From the NCBI RefSeq assembly GCF_900107775.1, contig NZ_FNRF01000003.1, positions 496,001-560,000 of the forward strand: a stretch of 64,000 nucleotides of DNA. The letters are read 5' to 3'. The stretch comes from Xylanibacter ruminicola (GTDB taxonomy: Bacteria > Bacteroidota > Bacteroidia > Bacteroidales > Bacteroidaceae). A program made the position numbers and the translations under genes. The notes beneath the pieces are model-generated. The model searched no databases. It was given only the letters and a program-made list of their open reading frames with translations, and was not told the DNA's origin. Of the stretch, positions 33,690-42,910 are shown one piece after another (position 1 is the stretch's first letter; each line of letters starts with the position of its first letter).

Positions 33690-36086
33690 TTATTTAGTTT
33701 CAAACTTGCTGACAACGGTTTTAAAGTTGTCGGATGTTGTCTTTAGTGTTACCTTTGATGGCTGGCTGCCTGCACGCAGGATAACCATAGCCGAACCATG
33801 CCATAGACGACGGTGATTGGTTACGTTCAGTTCGTCGCTCTCAATATCGCCATTGGTTACAGCCACAATGCGTGCATCACCTTCAACATCGAATTTCAGT
33901 TCGTTGTTGGCATCGGGTACACGGCGACCTTTGCTATCTACGGCGATGATGCGCACATGCTGCAGATCCTCGCCATCAGCCTTCCAGTTAGTGTTGTCGA
34001 GTATAGCCTGAAGTTTGACTGCCTTACCTGTGGTTTCGATAGCATGACGGGCTATCACCTTATCATTTTTGTAGGCTACTGCTTCTAACTTGCCAGCCTG
34101 ATAGGGGATGGCTTTCCACAAAATGCGGTTGCGCTTTTCGGCATCGGTAGAGTTGGCCTGCTTACCAAGGCTTTTGCCATTCAGTAGCAGTTCTACCTCA
34201 TCGCCATTGGTGTAAGTAAACAGATTTACTTTTGTGCCAGCGATGCGGTTCCAGTTTTCTGATTGGATATCGTTACCAGTCTGTATGCCGTTCCACTCTA
34301 TGCCTGCATCAGTATCTTCGATAATGGCGATATGCACCATGGGGGTATCTGTAAGATAACTCTTCATAAAGTAAGCTTTGGGCTTGGGCTCTAACGCGAT
34401 ATCGAACACACCTTGTGCCCAACCTTTGGCTGGCCAGCCCTGACTTTCGCCTAAGTAATCGATAGCACCCCAGTAGGCCAAACCTATTACCTTGTTCAGA
34501 TCCATCTCAAACCAGTTTGGCCCCATCTTGTTGATGCTTGCCTCGCTTTGGTAGAAAGTCATCCAAGGGAAACGGCGACCATCGCCAGGGAAATACATAT
34601 ACCTATAATTATAAGCCTGTATATCAGTGTGCATAGCCAGATCGCAGGGCAGCGAGTCGGTCTCCCAGTTGCGGTAACGTGGGTGCATGGCTACGGTAAC
34701 CTTGCGAGTAGAGTCGTAGCGGTTCACTACGGGACGCATCATCTGGTAGCATGTAACACCAAAGTCGTTAAACGGCAGGTTGGGGTCTTGCTGCAGCTCG
34801 TTGCCTAAGCTCCACAGGATTACCGATGGTGAGTTGCGGTCGCGTTTCACCCACTCTGTCACATCCTGTGCCCAGTGGTTCATAAACGGCACGCGTCCGC
34901 CGGTATGCTGCTGGGTCCACTTGTCGTACAGCTCATCAACAACCAGTATGCCGTATTTATCGCACAGACGGATGAAATCGCGACTATAGGGGTTATGCGA
35001 GGTACGTATGTGGTTGATACCGAATTGCTTCATCAACAGTATGCGCTTCTCGATAGCGCGCGGGTAGGCGGCTGCACCTAAGGCACCTAAGGTGTGGTGG
35101 TTGGCATAGCCTTTGAGTAGCACTTTCTTACCGTTGAGTTTCAGACCGAAGTCGGGGCCATACTCGATGGTGCGGATACCGAACTGTTCGCTTACCTCAT
35201 CTGCCACGGTGCCATCAGCATACAGTAACTGGCACACCGCTTTATATAAGGCGGGGTGTTCTGTGTCCCAAAGCTGAGCATTTGGAATCTCTATCTCGGG
35301 TGCCTGTATCGTGAGTGTACGTGTTTGTGGATTGCCTCCACGCTTAGCCGTCTGTTCAGTTACCAGTCTTCCCTGAGGGTCGTAAATACTTACCTTCATA
35401 ACTGTTTGACGATTCTTAGTGCGATTTGTAAAATCGGCTGTTACATTTACATACTTATTATCACGTGTAGTGATGTAGAGCGGATGGCGCTCGAAATACA
35501 AATCCGCAGGCATATCGATGAGTGATACGTTACGGAACAAACCACCACCAGTGTACCAGCGTGAGTTCTTTTCGGTCATGGTATGTGCCTTGACGATAAT
35601 CTCATTGTCCTCGCCATAGTGCCATAGTTTGGTTACGTCGATCTCAAAACCCACATAGCCATAATCGGTGCCACCAATATGCACGCCGTTCAACCATACA
35701 TCGCCTACGTACATAATGCCTTCGAAGTCGAGCAGCAGGCGGCGATTATTCTTTAAATCTTCAATTTTTAAATTTTTACACTCTTCAATTCTTACATTTT
35801 TCTTGTACCAGCCTGCACCCATCTCCTTAAAGCCTCGGGCCGACAGGCGGCTTTTTATGTTGGCAGCCACATCGGTATTGTCGCCACGTTCGTCGGCACT
35901 CGGAGCTACCCATGGCTGTTCTATCTGAAAGTCGTGGGGTACGTCAACCTGGTGTGCGTTGGTAAACAACGAGTCGCGTGCAAACTCCCAACCCAGGTTC
36001 AGCGATTGTACTGTTCTGGGTTGTGCCCACATGCTCGTTGCCATGCATAGCGGTAAAACCAATGCGGTGATACGATTTGTATTCAT
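33690..36086 (-). CDS. GH2 beta-galactosidase-type enzyme
   Basis: 798 residues with a signal peptide (MNTNRITALVLP...SMWAQ). Domain order: sugar-binding jelly roll (YVGDVWLNGVHIGGTDYGY), immunoglobulin-like domain, TIM barrel (GYANHHTLGALGAA; INHIRTSHNPYS) with acid/base Glu430 in WSLGNELQQ and nucleophile Glu515 in YQSEAS, then two Ig-like C-terminal domains (DUF4982/Big-type). Beta-1,4-galactan side chains of rhamnogalacturonan I are the likely substrate by context. In the first domain the usual loop is replaced by an A/T-rich segment encoding RIEECKNLKIEDLKNN (35750-35805). It is the first gene of the GH2-GH105-GH106 operon, divergent from CE12 across a symmetric operator. Confidence 0.92.
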   Translation of the reverse strand: MNTNRITALVLPLCMATSMWAQPRTVQSLNLGWEFARDSLFTNAHQVDVPHDFQIEQPWVAPSADERGDNTDVAANIKSRLSARGFKEMGAGWYKKNVRIEECKNLKIEDLKNNRRLLLDFEGIMYVGDVWLNGVHIGGTDYGYVGFEIDVTKLWHYGEDNEIIVKAHTMTEKNSRWYTGGGLFRNVSLIDMPADLYFERHPLYITTRDNKYVNVTADFTNRTKNRQTVMKVSIYDPQGRLVTEQTAKRGGNPQTRTLTIQAPEIEIPNAQLWDTEHPALYKAVCQLLYADGTVADEVSEQFGIRTIEYGPDFGLKLNGKKVLLKGYANHHTLGALGAAAYPRAIEKRILLMKQFGINHIRTSHNPYSRDFIRLCDKYGILVVDELYDKWTQQHTGGRVPFMNHWAQDVTEWVKRDRNSPSVILWSLGNELQQDPNLPFNDFGVTCYQMMRPVVNRYDSTRKVTVAMHPRYRNWETDSLPCDLAMHTDIQAYNYRYMYFPGDGRRFPWMTFYQSEASINKMGPNWFEMDLNKVIGLAYWGAIDYLGESQGWPAKGWAQGVFDIALEPKPKAYFMKSYLTDTPMVHIAIIEDTDAGIEWNGIQTGNDIQSENWNRIAGTKVNLFTYTNGDEVELLLNGKSLGKQANSTDAEKRNRILWKAIPYQAGKLEAVAYKNDKVIARHAIETTGKAVKLQAILDNTNWKADGEDLQHVRIIAVDSKGRRVPDANNELKFDVEGDARIVAVTNGDIESDELNVTNHRRLWHGSAMVILRAGSQPSKVTLKTTSDNFKTVVSKFETK
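35750..35805. repeat. A/T-rich imperfect repeat inserted in the GH2 coding sequence
   Basis: About 56 bases of A/T-rich imperfectly repeated sequence (AATTGAAGA, AAAAATT, AATTGAAGA, TTTAAAG on the coding strand) in a gene that is otherwise much richer in G+C. It is in frame and encodes a charged loop of ~16 residues in the N-terminal sugar-binding domain. Less regular than the heptamer arrays. Confidence 0.6.
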
Positions 36087-36115
36087 CTCTTTCGTACGTT
36101 TTTAGTTTTCTGCTG

Positions 36116-36123
36116 CAAAAGTA
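36116..36123 (-). promoter_or_regulatory. -7 element TACTTTTG for the GH2-GH105-GH106 operon
   Basis: Matches TAnnTTTG, 29 bases before the GH2 ATG. The 14-base core CCTACTTTTGCAGC is identical to that upstream of SusC pair 3 (37511-37524). Confidence 0.75.
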
Positions 36124-36153
36124 GGTAAATATGCGGTGATGATACATATACGT

Positions 36154-36201
36154 TCGTTCTGAAATTAGCAATTTTGTACAAGTTTGATAGTTTACGGACA
36201 A
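36154..36201. promoter_or_regulatory. symmetric divergent operator: TTGTACAA flanked by GAACGA half-sites
   Basis: The palindrome TTGTACAA at 36174-36181 serves both directions. On the minus strand TTGTAC (36181-36176), 16 bases, then GAACGA (36159-36154). On the plus strand TTGTAC (36174-36179), 16 bases, then GGACAA (36196-36201), a weaker match. In both directions TTGTAC starts exactly 58 bases and the second half-site 36 bases upstream of the first base of the -7 element. The same arrangement stands ahead of SusC pair 3. It is most likely the binding site of the HTCS at 42911-47122. Confidence 0.65.
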
Positions 36202-36231
36202 TAATCGGTCGTATGGTAGTGATAAAGGCAG

Positions 36232-36239
36232 TACTTTTG
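36232..36239 (+). promoter_or_regulatory. -7 element TACTTTTG for CE12
   Basis: Matches TAnnTTTG, 24 bases before the CE12 ATG and identical to the divergent -7 element of GH2. Confidence 0.7.
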
Positions 36240-36262
36240 CACCATACTAATTAATAACTCTG

Positions 36263-37441
36263 ATGAAAAGACTAATCATTCTAACAGTGGCCATAGCTGC
36301 CAGTCTGTGTGTCAAAGCGCAGACCATCGACACCTTATTATATAAGGAGAGTGTCAATCCTATCAATTTCTCGGTCCGAGTACCCGATGGTAATTATCGT
36401 GTTACCGTAACGCTCGGTTCAAAGAAACGTGCAGCCCAAACGGTGGTACGTGCTGAGAGCCGTCGCCATTATACCGATGTTATCAGTACCAAGAAAGGTA
36501 AATATCAAACCTTAAGTTTTGTGGTAAACAAGCACGAGCCTAAGATTGATGCAACTACCAGCGTGAAGCTGAAACCTCGTGAACTGACTTACAAGAACTG
36601 GGACGATGCCCTGAACCTGCAGTTCTGCGGTCCGGCTCCAGCCGTTCAGCGCATTATTATTTCGCCAGATACAACTGCCACTACGGTATTTCTGTGTGGC
36701 AACAGTACGGTGGTGGATCAGGAGCAGGAGCCTTGGGCTTCGTGGGGACAGATGATTACACGTTGGTTCGACGATAGGGTAGTGATAGCCAACTATGCCG
36801 AAAGCGGACTCTCGGCTACTACTTTCTTGGCACAACTGCGTTTGGATAAGATTCTTACCCAAATGCGAAAGGACGACTATGTGATTTGTGAGTTCGGTCA
36901 TAACGATGAGAAGGAGAAGAAAGCAGGCGATGGTGCCTGGTACAGCTATACGCGTAATCTGAAGATATTTGTGGATCGCGTACGTGCCAAAGGTGGTAAC
37001 ATCATCTTTGTTACACCTACAGCCCGCAGATTCTTTGAGGCCGACCAGAAAACGTTGCGTAACACTCATGGCGATTATCCCGAGGCTATGCGTACAGTGG
37101 CTCGTAGAGAGAACGTGCCTGTGATTGAACTGAACGGTATGACTACCATACTGTATGAAACCTTAGGATACGAGGACTCGAAGAAGGCACTGGTACATTA
37201 TCCAGCTAATACCTTTGCCAATCAGCCCGAAGCGTTGGCCGATAACACTCATTTTAATCCTTATGGCGCCTGGCAGGTAGCTAAGTGTATTGTGATGGGA
37301 CTGAAGCAGATGCACTCGCCATTGGTAAAGTACTTGCGTACGGATTGGCAGGATTATAATCCCAATCAGCCTGATGATCCCGATGCCTTTGTATGGTATC
37401 CTTCGGGAAATGCCAATCTTACTAAGCCAGATGGCAATTAA
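36263..37441 (+). CDS. CE12 rhamnogalacturonan acetylesterase (SGNH hydrolase)
   Basis: 392 residues with a signal peptide (MKRLIILTVAIAASLCVKAQ). An N-terminal beta-sandwich of ~130 residues (VPDGNYRVTVTLGS) precedes the SGNH domain: CGNSTVVDQ with nucleophile Ser148, GLSATT, EFGHNDEK and DNTHFN with Asp327/His330. The usual GDS is GNS here; the Asp is not catalytic, so activity is expected. The family removes O-acetyl groups from galacturonate in rhamnogalacturonan I, opening the backbone for PL11 and GH105/GH106. It is divergent from GH2 and sits upstream of SusC pair 3, whose promoter region starts right behind its stop codon. Confidence 0.92.
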   Translation: MKRLIILTVAIAASLCVKAQTIDTLLYKESVNPINFSVRVPDGNYRVTVTLGSKKRAAQTVVRAESRRHYTDVISTKKGKYQTLSFVVNKHEPKIDATTSVKLKPRELTYKNWDDALNLQFCGPAPAVQRIIISPDTTATTVFLCGNSTVVDQEQEPWASWGQMITRWFDDRVVIANYAESGLSATTFLAQLRLDKILTQMRKDDYVICEFGHNDEKEKKAGDGAWYSYTRNLKIFVDRVRAKGGNIIFVTPTARRFFEADQKTLRNTHGDYPEAMRTVARRENVPVIELNGMTTILYETLGYEDSKKALVHYPANTFANQPEALADNTHFNPYGAWQVAKCIVMGLKQMHSPLVKYLRTDWQDYNPNQPDDPDAFVWYPSGNANLTKPDGN

Positions 37442-37445
37442 AAAT

Positions 37446-37488
37446 GAACGGTTTGTACGATAATCATAGTAAATGAACGATTTTGTAA
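37446..37488 (+). promoter_or_regulatory. operator of SusC pair 3: two direct repeats containing TTGTAC-N16-GAACGA
   Basis: Direct repeats GAACGG-TTTGTAC (37446-37458) and GAACGA-TTTTGTAA (37475-37488), 29 bases apart. They contain TTGTAC (37453-37458), 16 bases, then GAACGA (37475-37480), placed 59 and 37 bases upstream of the -7 element. Same spacing as in the GH2/CE12 divergent region. Confidence 0.65.
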
Positions 37489-37511
37489 TATATAAAATAG
37501 GAAAAAACACC

Positions 37512-37519
37512 TACTTTTG
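37512..37519 (+). promoter_or_regulatory. -7 element TACTTTTG for SusC/SusD pair 3
   Basis: Matches TAnnTTTG, 52 bases upstream of the SusC ATG. It shares the extended core CCTACTTTTGCAGC with the GH2 promoter. Confidence 0.75.
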
Positions 37520-37570
37520 CAGCAAAACCAAATTTTTTTCAAAACTATAAATTCAAAAAATTAACACAGT

Positions 37571-40500
37571 ATGAAGGACATTGGTAAATCAAGTCTGAAC
37601 AACAGCTGGGGCATGCTCCAGAGGTTGATGTTTACGGTTCTGTTCGCAGTGTTTGCTATTGGCGCATTCGCTCAGAACAAAGTAACCGGTACTGTCGTCG
37701 ATGTACAGGGCGAGCCCATCATCGGCGCAAGTGTCGTTGTTAAGGGAACCAGTAATGGTACCGTTACCGATTTTGACGGTAAGTTCACTGTTGCTAACGC
37801 TCCCGCAAAAGGTAACCTCGTTATTAGTTATGTAGGTTATCGTTCACAAACTATTGCCCTTGGTGGTAAGAGCGACATTAAGATTACCCTCGAGGAGGAT
37901 AAGCAGTTGCTCGACGAAGTGGTAGTAGTAGGTTATGGTGTTCAGCGTAAGAGCGATGTAACAGGTGCGCTTGCACACATGGATGCCAAGGAATTGACAA
38001 ACATGCCTGTAAGCAATGCATTGCAGGCTATGCAGGGTAAAGCTGCCGGTGTGGATATTACCAATAGCCAGCGTCCTGGTGAAGTAGGTTCTATAACCGT
38101 TCGTGGTCAGCGTTCTATCGATGCTAGTAATGGTCCACTTTACGTTGTTGATGGTATGACTATCCAAACAGGTGGTATTGAGAATATTAACCCTGCCGAC
38201 ATCGAAAGTATTGAGGTTTTGAAGGATGCTTCTTCAACCGCTATCTATGGTAGCCGTGGTGCTAACGGCGTTGTACTTGTTACAACCAAAAAGGGTAAGC
38301 AGGGTAAGGTTACTTTAAACTACTCAGGCACCGTTACTTTCTCTAAACTCAGTAATGTTGCAGAGATGATGAGTGCTGCAGAGTGGTTGAAGTATTCTCG
38401 TTATGCTTACTATAATCAGGGTGCATATGGTGATGGTACACCTAACTACGATCTTGACTATAAGATTTATGGTAATGTTCCTGCTTCTTGGGCAAACATC
38501 GAAAAGGGTTGGAGTGCCGATCACACCACATTTGATTATTCAAAAGTTGGTTCATACGATTGGGAAAGTGCAGGTAAACGTACTGGTATTGCTCACGAAC
38601 ACACATTGAGTGCATCGGGTGGTACAGATAAGTTCAGTGGCTATGGTTCTTTCGGTTACTTGAACGAGAGGGGCGTTATGCCTGGTCAGAGCTACCAGCG
38701 TTTCACTTTTAATACCTCTTTCGAGGGTAAGGTGCTTCCTTATTTCACTATGGGTGTGACCATGAATGCCTCTTATGGCACTCAGGAGTATGGTTATAGT
38801 TTCACCAAATCTACAACTGGTGCTGGTGACTACTACAATGCACTACGTGGTATGCTGCCTTGGTCAGTTCCTTATGATGCTGATGGCAACTTCATTGAGT
38901 ATCCTACTGGTGATGTAAACATTCAGAACCCCATCGATGAGTTGAACTATACCAAGAACCAGCGTAAGAACTTCCGTATCAACGGTAGTGCTTATGGTCA
39001 GATTAATTTTGGTCAGATATGGAATCAGCTTGAGGGACTTTCATATCGCATTCAGTTTGGTCCTGAGCTCCAGTATTATCGTGCTGGTACTGCCAATGCA
39101 GCAGAGGGTATCAACGGTGCTGGTCGTAACCAGATTGTATATAATCCATATCAGCGTGTAGCTTGGACTTTGGATAACATTGTAAACTATAATAGAACTT
39201 TTGCAGATATCCATAATGTTGGTATCACACTGTTGCAGTCGGCTTCTGATTTCCACTATGAGAGCGGTAATATTCGTGCTAATGTGGCTACAGCCGAAGA
39301 GTTGTGGTATAACGCTCACTCTAATAATGATCCTACTGATTATTCTACAGGCCTGACTGAGACTTCGATGACTTCATACATGGCACGTTTGAACTATTCG
39401 CTTATGGATCGCTACCTGCTCACGGCTTCTATGCGTTGGGATGGTGCTTCTCAGCTTTCTAAGGGTCACAAGTGGGCCAGCTTCCCTTCAATTTCTTTGG
39501 GTTGGCGCATGGAGCAGGAGAAGTTTATGAGAAATATCACATGGATTGATCAGTTAAAACTCCGTTTGGGTTGGGGTGTATCAGGTAATGCTGCTATCTC
39601 AGCCTATGCTACAAAGGGCGCTATTCAAGATCTGACATACACCTGGGGTAAGACTACTGAGGTAGGTTATGTACCTTCTGATCCAAATGCTAAGAGTCCT
39701 AACATGATGGCTAACCAGGAACTGGGTTGGGAGAAGACTTCACAGTGGAACTACGGTATCGATTATAGTTTCCTGAACGGCCGTATTGGTGGTTCTCTGG
39801 ATGTATATACTACTTATACCAAGGACCTGCTGATGTCAACCACTATTCCATCACTCAATGGTTATACAACAACAATGGCTAATGTGGGTGAGACTTCAGG
39901 TTGGGGTATCGACTTGCAGATTAATGCACTGCCAATTAAGACTAAGGACTTTGAGTGGAATACCGTTCTTTCTTGGTCGCTCGATCGCAACAAGATTGAG
40001 AAACTGAATAATGGTGTTACTGAGAACATCAACCGTAGATGGTTTGTTGGTGAAGAGATTGGTGTTTACTACGATTATGTTTACGATGGCATCTGGAAGA
40101 CCTCTGAGGCTACAGAGGCTGCCAAGTATGGTTGCAAGCCTGGTCAGATTCGTGTAAAGGATCTGAACGATGACGGTAAACTGGATGATAACAACGACCG
40201 TGCTATTGTGGGTAAGGTTCGTCCTCGCTGGTCAGCTGGATGGCGCAATACATTTACATATAAGGAGTTCGAGCTCTCGTTCTTCATCTTCTCTCGTTGG
40301 AAGTTCACCGTTCCTGCTGGCTCTGCTAACCTCGATGGTCGCTACGCTATGCGTAGCCTCGATTACTGGATCGCAGGCGAGAATGAGGATGCCCTCTATT
40401 ATGGCCCTGGTACCAATGGTCAGGCACAGGATCGCTATGCCTCCTCTATGAACTATCAGGATGGTTCTTACATCAAGATGCGTAACATCTCTTTAGGTTA

Positions 40501-40699
40501 TAACTTCACCAAGAAGCAGCTTAAGCCTCTGGGCATCAACTCTCTGAAGGTATATGTACAGGCCATGAACCCATTCACTATCTATTCAAAGTGCAAGTGG
40601 CTTGATACTGATATGATGAACTACGATAACAATACTCGCAACTTTGGTACTACAACTACCATCCGTAGCTGGGTTGTTGGTCTTAATGTTGGATTCTAA
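37571..40699 (+). CDS. SusC-like TonB-dependent outer-membrane transporter (pair 3)
   Basis: 1042 residues. The signal region (MFTVLFAVFAIGAFAQ) is preceded by a ~17-residue polar extension common in SusC proteins. Then follow the carboxypeptidase-regulatory-like domain (VTGTVVDVQGEPIIGASVVVK), DEVVVVGYG, the plug (IESIEVLKDASSTAIYGSRGANG) and the barrel ending in VGF. It would import rhamnogalacturonan I oligosaccharides with the SusD 15 bases downstream. It shares an operator with GH2 and CE12, which places it in the same regulon. Codon use looks more T-ending than in pair 4. Confidence 0.95.
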   Translation: MKDIGKSSLNNSWGMLQRLMFTVLFAVFAIGAFAQNKVTGTVVDVQGEPIIGASVVVKGTSNGTVTDFDGKFTVANAPAKGNLVISYVGYRSQTIALGGKSDIKITLEEDKQLLDEVVVVGYGVQRKSDVTGALAHMDAKELTNMPVSNALQAMQGKAAGVDITNSQRPGEVGSITVRGQRSIDASNGPLYVVDGMTIQTGGIENINPADIESIEVLKDASSTAIYGSRGANGVVLVTTKKGKQGKVTLNYSGTVTFSKLSNVAEMMSAAEWLKYSRYAYYNQGAYGDGTPNYDLDYKIYGNVPASWANIEKGWSADHTTFDYSKVGSYDWESAGKRTGIAHEHTLSASGGTDKFSGYGSFGYLNERGVMPGQSYQRFTFNTSFEGKVLPYFTMGVTMNASYGTQEYGYSFTKSTTGAGDYYNALRGMLPWSVPYDADGNFIEYPTGDVNIQNPIDELNYTKNQRKNFRINGSAYGQINFGQIWNQLEGLSYRIQFGPELQYYRAGTANAAEGINGAGRNQIVYNPYQRVAWTLDNIVNYNRTFADIHNVGITLLQSASDFHYESGNIRANVATAEELWYNAHSNNDPTDYSTGLTETSMTSYMARLNYSLMDRYLLTASMRWDGASQLSKGHKWASFPSISLGWRMEQEKFMRNITWIDQLKLRLGWGVSGNAAISAYATKGAIQDLTYTWGKTTEVGYVPSDPNAKSPNMMANQELGWEKTSQWNYGIDYSFLNGRIGGSLDVYTTYTKDLLMSTTIPSLNGYTTTMANVGETSGWGIDLQINALPIKTKDFEWNTVLSWSLDRNKIEKLNNGVTENINRRWFVGEEIGVYYDYVYDGIWKTSEATEAAKYGCKPGQIRVKDLNDDGKLDDNNDRAIVGKVRPRWSAGWRNTFTYKEFELSFFIFSRWKFTVPAGSANLDGRYAMRSLDYWIAGENEDALYYGPGTNGQAQDRYASSMNYQDGSYIKMRNISLGYNFTKKQLKPLGINSLKVYVQAMNPFTIYSKCKWLDTDMMNYDNNTRNFGTTTTIRSWVVGLNVGF

Positions 40700-40714
40700 A
40701 AATTAGATAGAGAT

Positions 40715-42781
40715 ATGAAACTCAATAAAGTATATATCGCGGCACTTCTTGTTGCCGGAACAGTGGGAATGTCGTCGTGTAAGGAGGATTTCCTTGACGA
40801 AAACCAAATAACCAAGCATGATACAGAGTATTTTAAGACTCAGGAAGGTATCGATGCGCTCGTGACAGGTGCTTATCAGACACTGAAGTTCCGCTATGAG
40901 TATCAGTGGGCCTACAAGATGTGGCACATGGGAATCGACGAGTTTACTGGTGGTAATAACGATATGGCTGACTACAATCACTACAGCTCAGCTTTGAACT
41001 CTTCACAGGGAGATTTGGCAACTGTATGGAATACCTACTATGGCCTGATTGAGCAGTCAAACATTATTATCCAGAATGTTCCTGTGTATTATAACAAAAG
41101 CAACGCCAACTATAATACCCGTTTGGGCGAAGGTTATTTCCTTCGTGCCTATGGTTACTTCGAGTTGGTTAAGCTCTTTGGTGGTGTGCCCATTAAGTTG
41201 TCGCCATCAGTAGGTGTTGAGACTTACTTCACCCGTGCTTCAGAAGAGGATTGTTACAAGCAGATTATTAGCGATTTCGAGCAGGCATACAATCTGCTGC
41301 CTACAAGCAGCAACCAGACAGGTCGTATTCTGAAGAGTGCTGCTGCCCATTTCCTGGCAAAGGCTCACCTCTTCCGTGCTTCTGAGGGTTGTGACAATTG
41401 GAATAGCAGTTATAAGGCTGCCGACCTGGATGCTGTTATTAAGTATGGTAAGGAGGTTATTGCTGCTCATCCTTTGTGTGGAAACTTCCTCGATTTATGG
41501 AACTACACCAAACCTAATGACGCTAACGAGAGCGTTAGCGAGGTTGTGCTGGCTGCCCAGTTCTCTGATAACTCAGATTCTTGGGGCCGTTTCGGAAACC
41601 AAATGAGCCTTTGCTATCCTTCGGTTTATCAGAATCTCTCAGGTTGTGTACGTGATATCTCTGGTGGTCGTGAGTTCTGTTATGTAAGTGCTACTGAGTA
41701 TGCGATGGAGGTATTTGATCGTGTAAACGACTCTCGTTTCTGGAAGTCATTCATTACCTGCTACGGATGTAACAAGGGTAGTGCAGCTCCTAAGTGGGAT
41801 GCTTCTGACGCAGCTTACTTCCCAGAGGGTGCTGTTGCTGGCGATACTCGTTTCAAGGGTGGTGAGATTGGTATTAAGTATATCGTTAACAATCCTGAGG
41901 ATACCCGCTTTACAGATGCTGGTACTGGTCGTAGCGATCTAGCTGTGCTGAAGGATGGTAAGCTTGAGAATACTCACACATTTATTCGTTACTATGCCAA
42001 TGAGTCGTTCAATTGGAATGTGAAGAAGGAAGAGCGTACTGGTAACTATTACACTCTGTATCCTCACAACCGCAGTGTAGCCCTGTCAAAGTATCGTGAT
42101 GGCTCACGTAATGGTTACAACTCTCAGTTTGGTTGCCGTGATGCTATCACTGCCCGATCTGCAGAGGATGTGCTGATGGTTGCTGAAGCATATATCCGCA
42201 AGGGTGAGAGTGAGTATGGTAATGCTATTACCTATCTGAACATGCTGCGCGACCGTGCTGGTTACGCCGCAGGTGAGGATCGCTCTAAGAGCCCTGATGG
42301 TGGTCAGGCTTATTTGAACAATCCTCTCGGAACAGGTGTTGCTAACCTCGATGGTGCCATCTATACCGATGCTAACACCTACTACGAGTCTAACAATATT
42401 GCAGTTACAACAGCTGAGACCAAGTCTGTTATGCACTTGAATAGTGTTGCCGATGTTTATAATATGCCTAACGAACAGCGTATTTACAAGGCTTTGAATT
42501 GCACTACCAATGCTCAGAAGATGATGTGCTTCCTGCTTGATGAGCGCAGTCGCGAGCTGATTGGTGAGGGACATCGTTATGAGGATCTGGTTCGCACACG
42601 TACACTTGATGCTCGTTGGCATGCCTTCAACGATGGCGCTGGTCAGGGTATTGGTAATTTTGATCCTGCTAAGCATTACTATCGTCCTATTCCTCAGTCG
42701 TTCCTCAACGATATTACAAATGAGGATGGTAGCAGTCTGACTGCTGAACAGAAACAGGCTATGCAGAACCCTGGTTATTAA
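40715..42781 (+). CDS. SusD-like surface glycan-binding lipoprotein (pair 3)
   Basis: 688 residues with the lipobox MSSC near residue 22 followed by KEDFLDENQ, a surface-export type signal. SusD blocks are RLGEGYFLRAYGYFELVKLFGGVPI, ARSAEDVLMVAEAYIRKGESEYGNAITYLNMLRDRAGY, LLDERSRELIGEGHRYEDLVRTR and YYRPIPQSFLND. It is longer than average, with an insert around NVKKEERTGNYYTLYP. Expected at the cell surface over the pair 3 SusC, binding rhamnogalacturonan fragments by context. The transcript ends at the hairpin 42856-42892. Confidence 0.93.
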   Translation: MKLNKVYIAALLVAGTVGMSSCKEDFLDENQITKHDTEYFKTQEGIDALVTGAYQTLKFRYEYQWAYKMWHMGIDEFTGGNNDMADYNHYSSALNSSQGDLATVWNTYYGLIEQSNIIIQNVPVYYNKSNANYNTRLGEGYFLRAYGYFELVKLFGGVPIKLSPSVGVETYFTRASEEDCYKQIISDFEQAYNLLPTSSNQTGRILKSAAAHFLAKAHLFRASEGCDNWNSSYKAADLDAVIKYGKEVIAAHPLCGNFLDLWNYTKPNDANESVSEVVLAAQFSDNSDSWGRFGNQMSLCYPSVYQNLSGCVRDISGGREFCYVSATEYAMEVFDRVNDSRFWKSFITCYGCNKGSAAPKWDASDAAYFPEGAVAGDTRFKGGEIGIKYIVNNPEDTRFTDAGTGRSDLAVLKDGKLENTHTFIRYYANESFNWNVKKEERTGNYYTLYPHNRSVALSKYRDGSRNGYNSQFGCRDAITARSAEDVLMVAEAYIRKGESEYGNAITYLNMLRDRAGYAAGEDRSKSPDGGQAYLNNPLGTGVANLDGAIYTDANTYYESNNIAVTTAETKSVMHLNSVADVYNMPNEQRIYKALNCTTNAQKMMCFLLDERSRELIGEGHRYEDLVRTRTLDARWHAFNDGAGQGIGNFDPAKHYYRPIPQSFLNDITNEDGSSLTAEQKQAMQNPGY

Positions 42782-42855
42782 TTCTACCAACTAGACATAA
42801 TTTGGTTCATACATATTAAATGTTAGCAGATTAATTAAGGTTAGTTGTTTTTTGA

Positions 42856-42892
42856 AAACCGCCCCATGAGTAGCGACTCATCGGGGCGGTTT
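42856..42892. terminator. bidirectional terminator between SusD pair 3 and HTCS
   Basis: Arms 42856-42870 and 42877-42892 pair over 15 bases with one bulged C, loop TAGCGA; the base AAACCGCCCC/GGGGCGGTTT is GC-rich with flanking A and T runs, so it can end transcripts from both converging genes. Confidence 0.8.
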
Positions 42893-42910
42893 CTTATTCT
42901 TTGCGAAAAG

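Noticed and set aside
36087..36262. Invertible promoter between GH2 and CE12
   Set aside because: The region is symmetric, but no long inverted repeats flank it; the symmetry is that of an operator with two divergent promoters.
36700..36715. GDS to GNS change in CE12 as a sign of inactivation
   Set aside because: The nucleophile Ser148 and the downstream Asp/His pair are intact; the replaced Asp is not catalytic.
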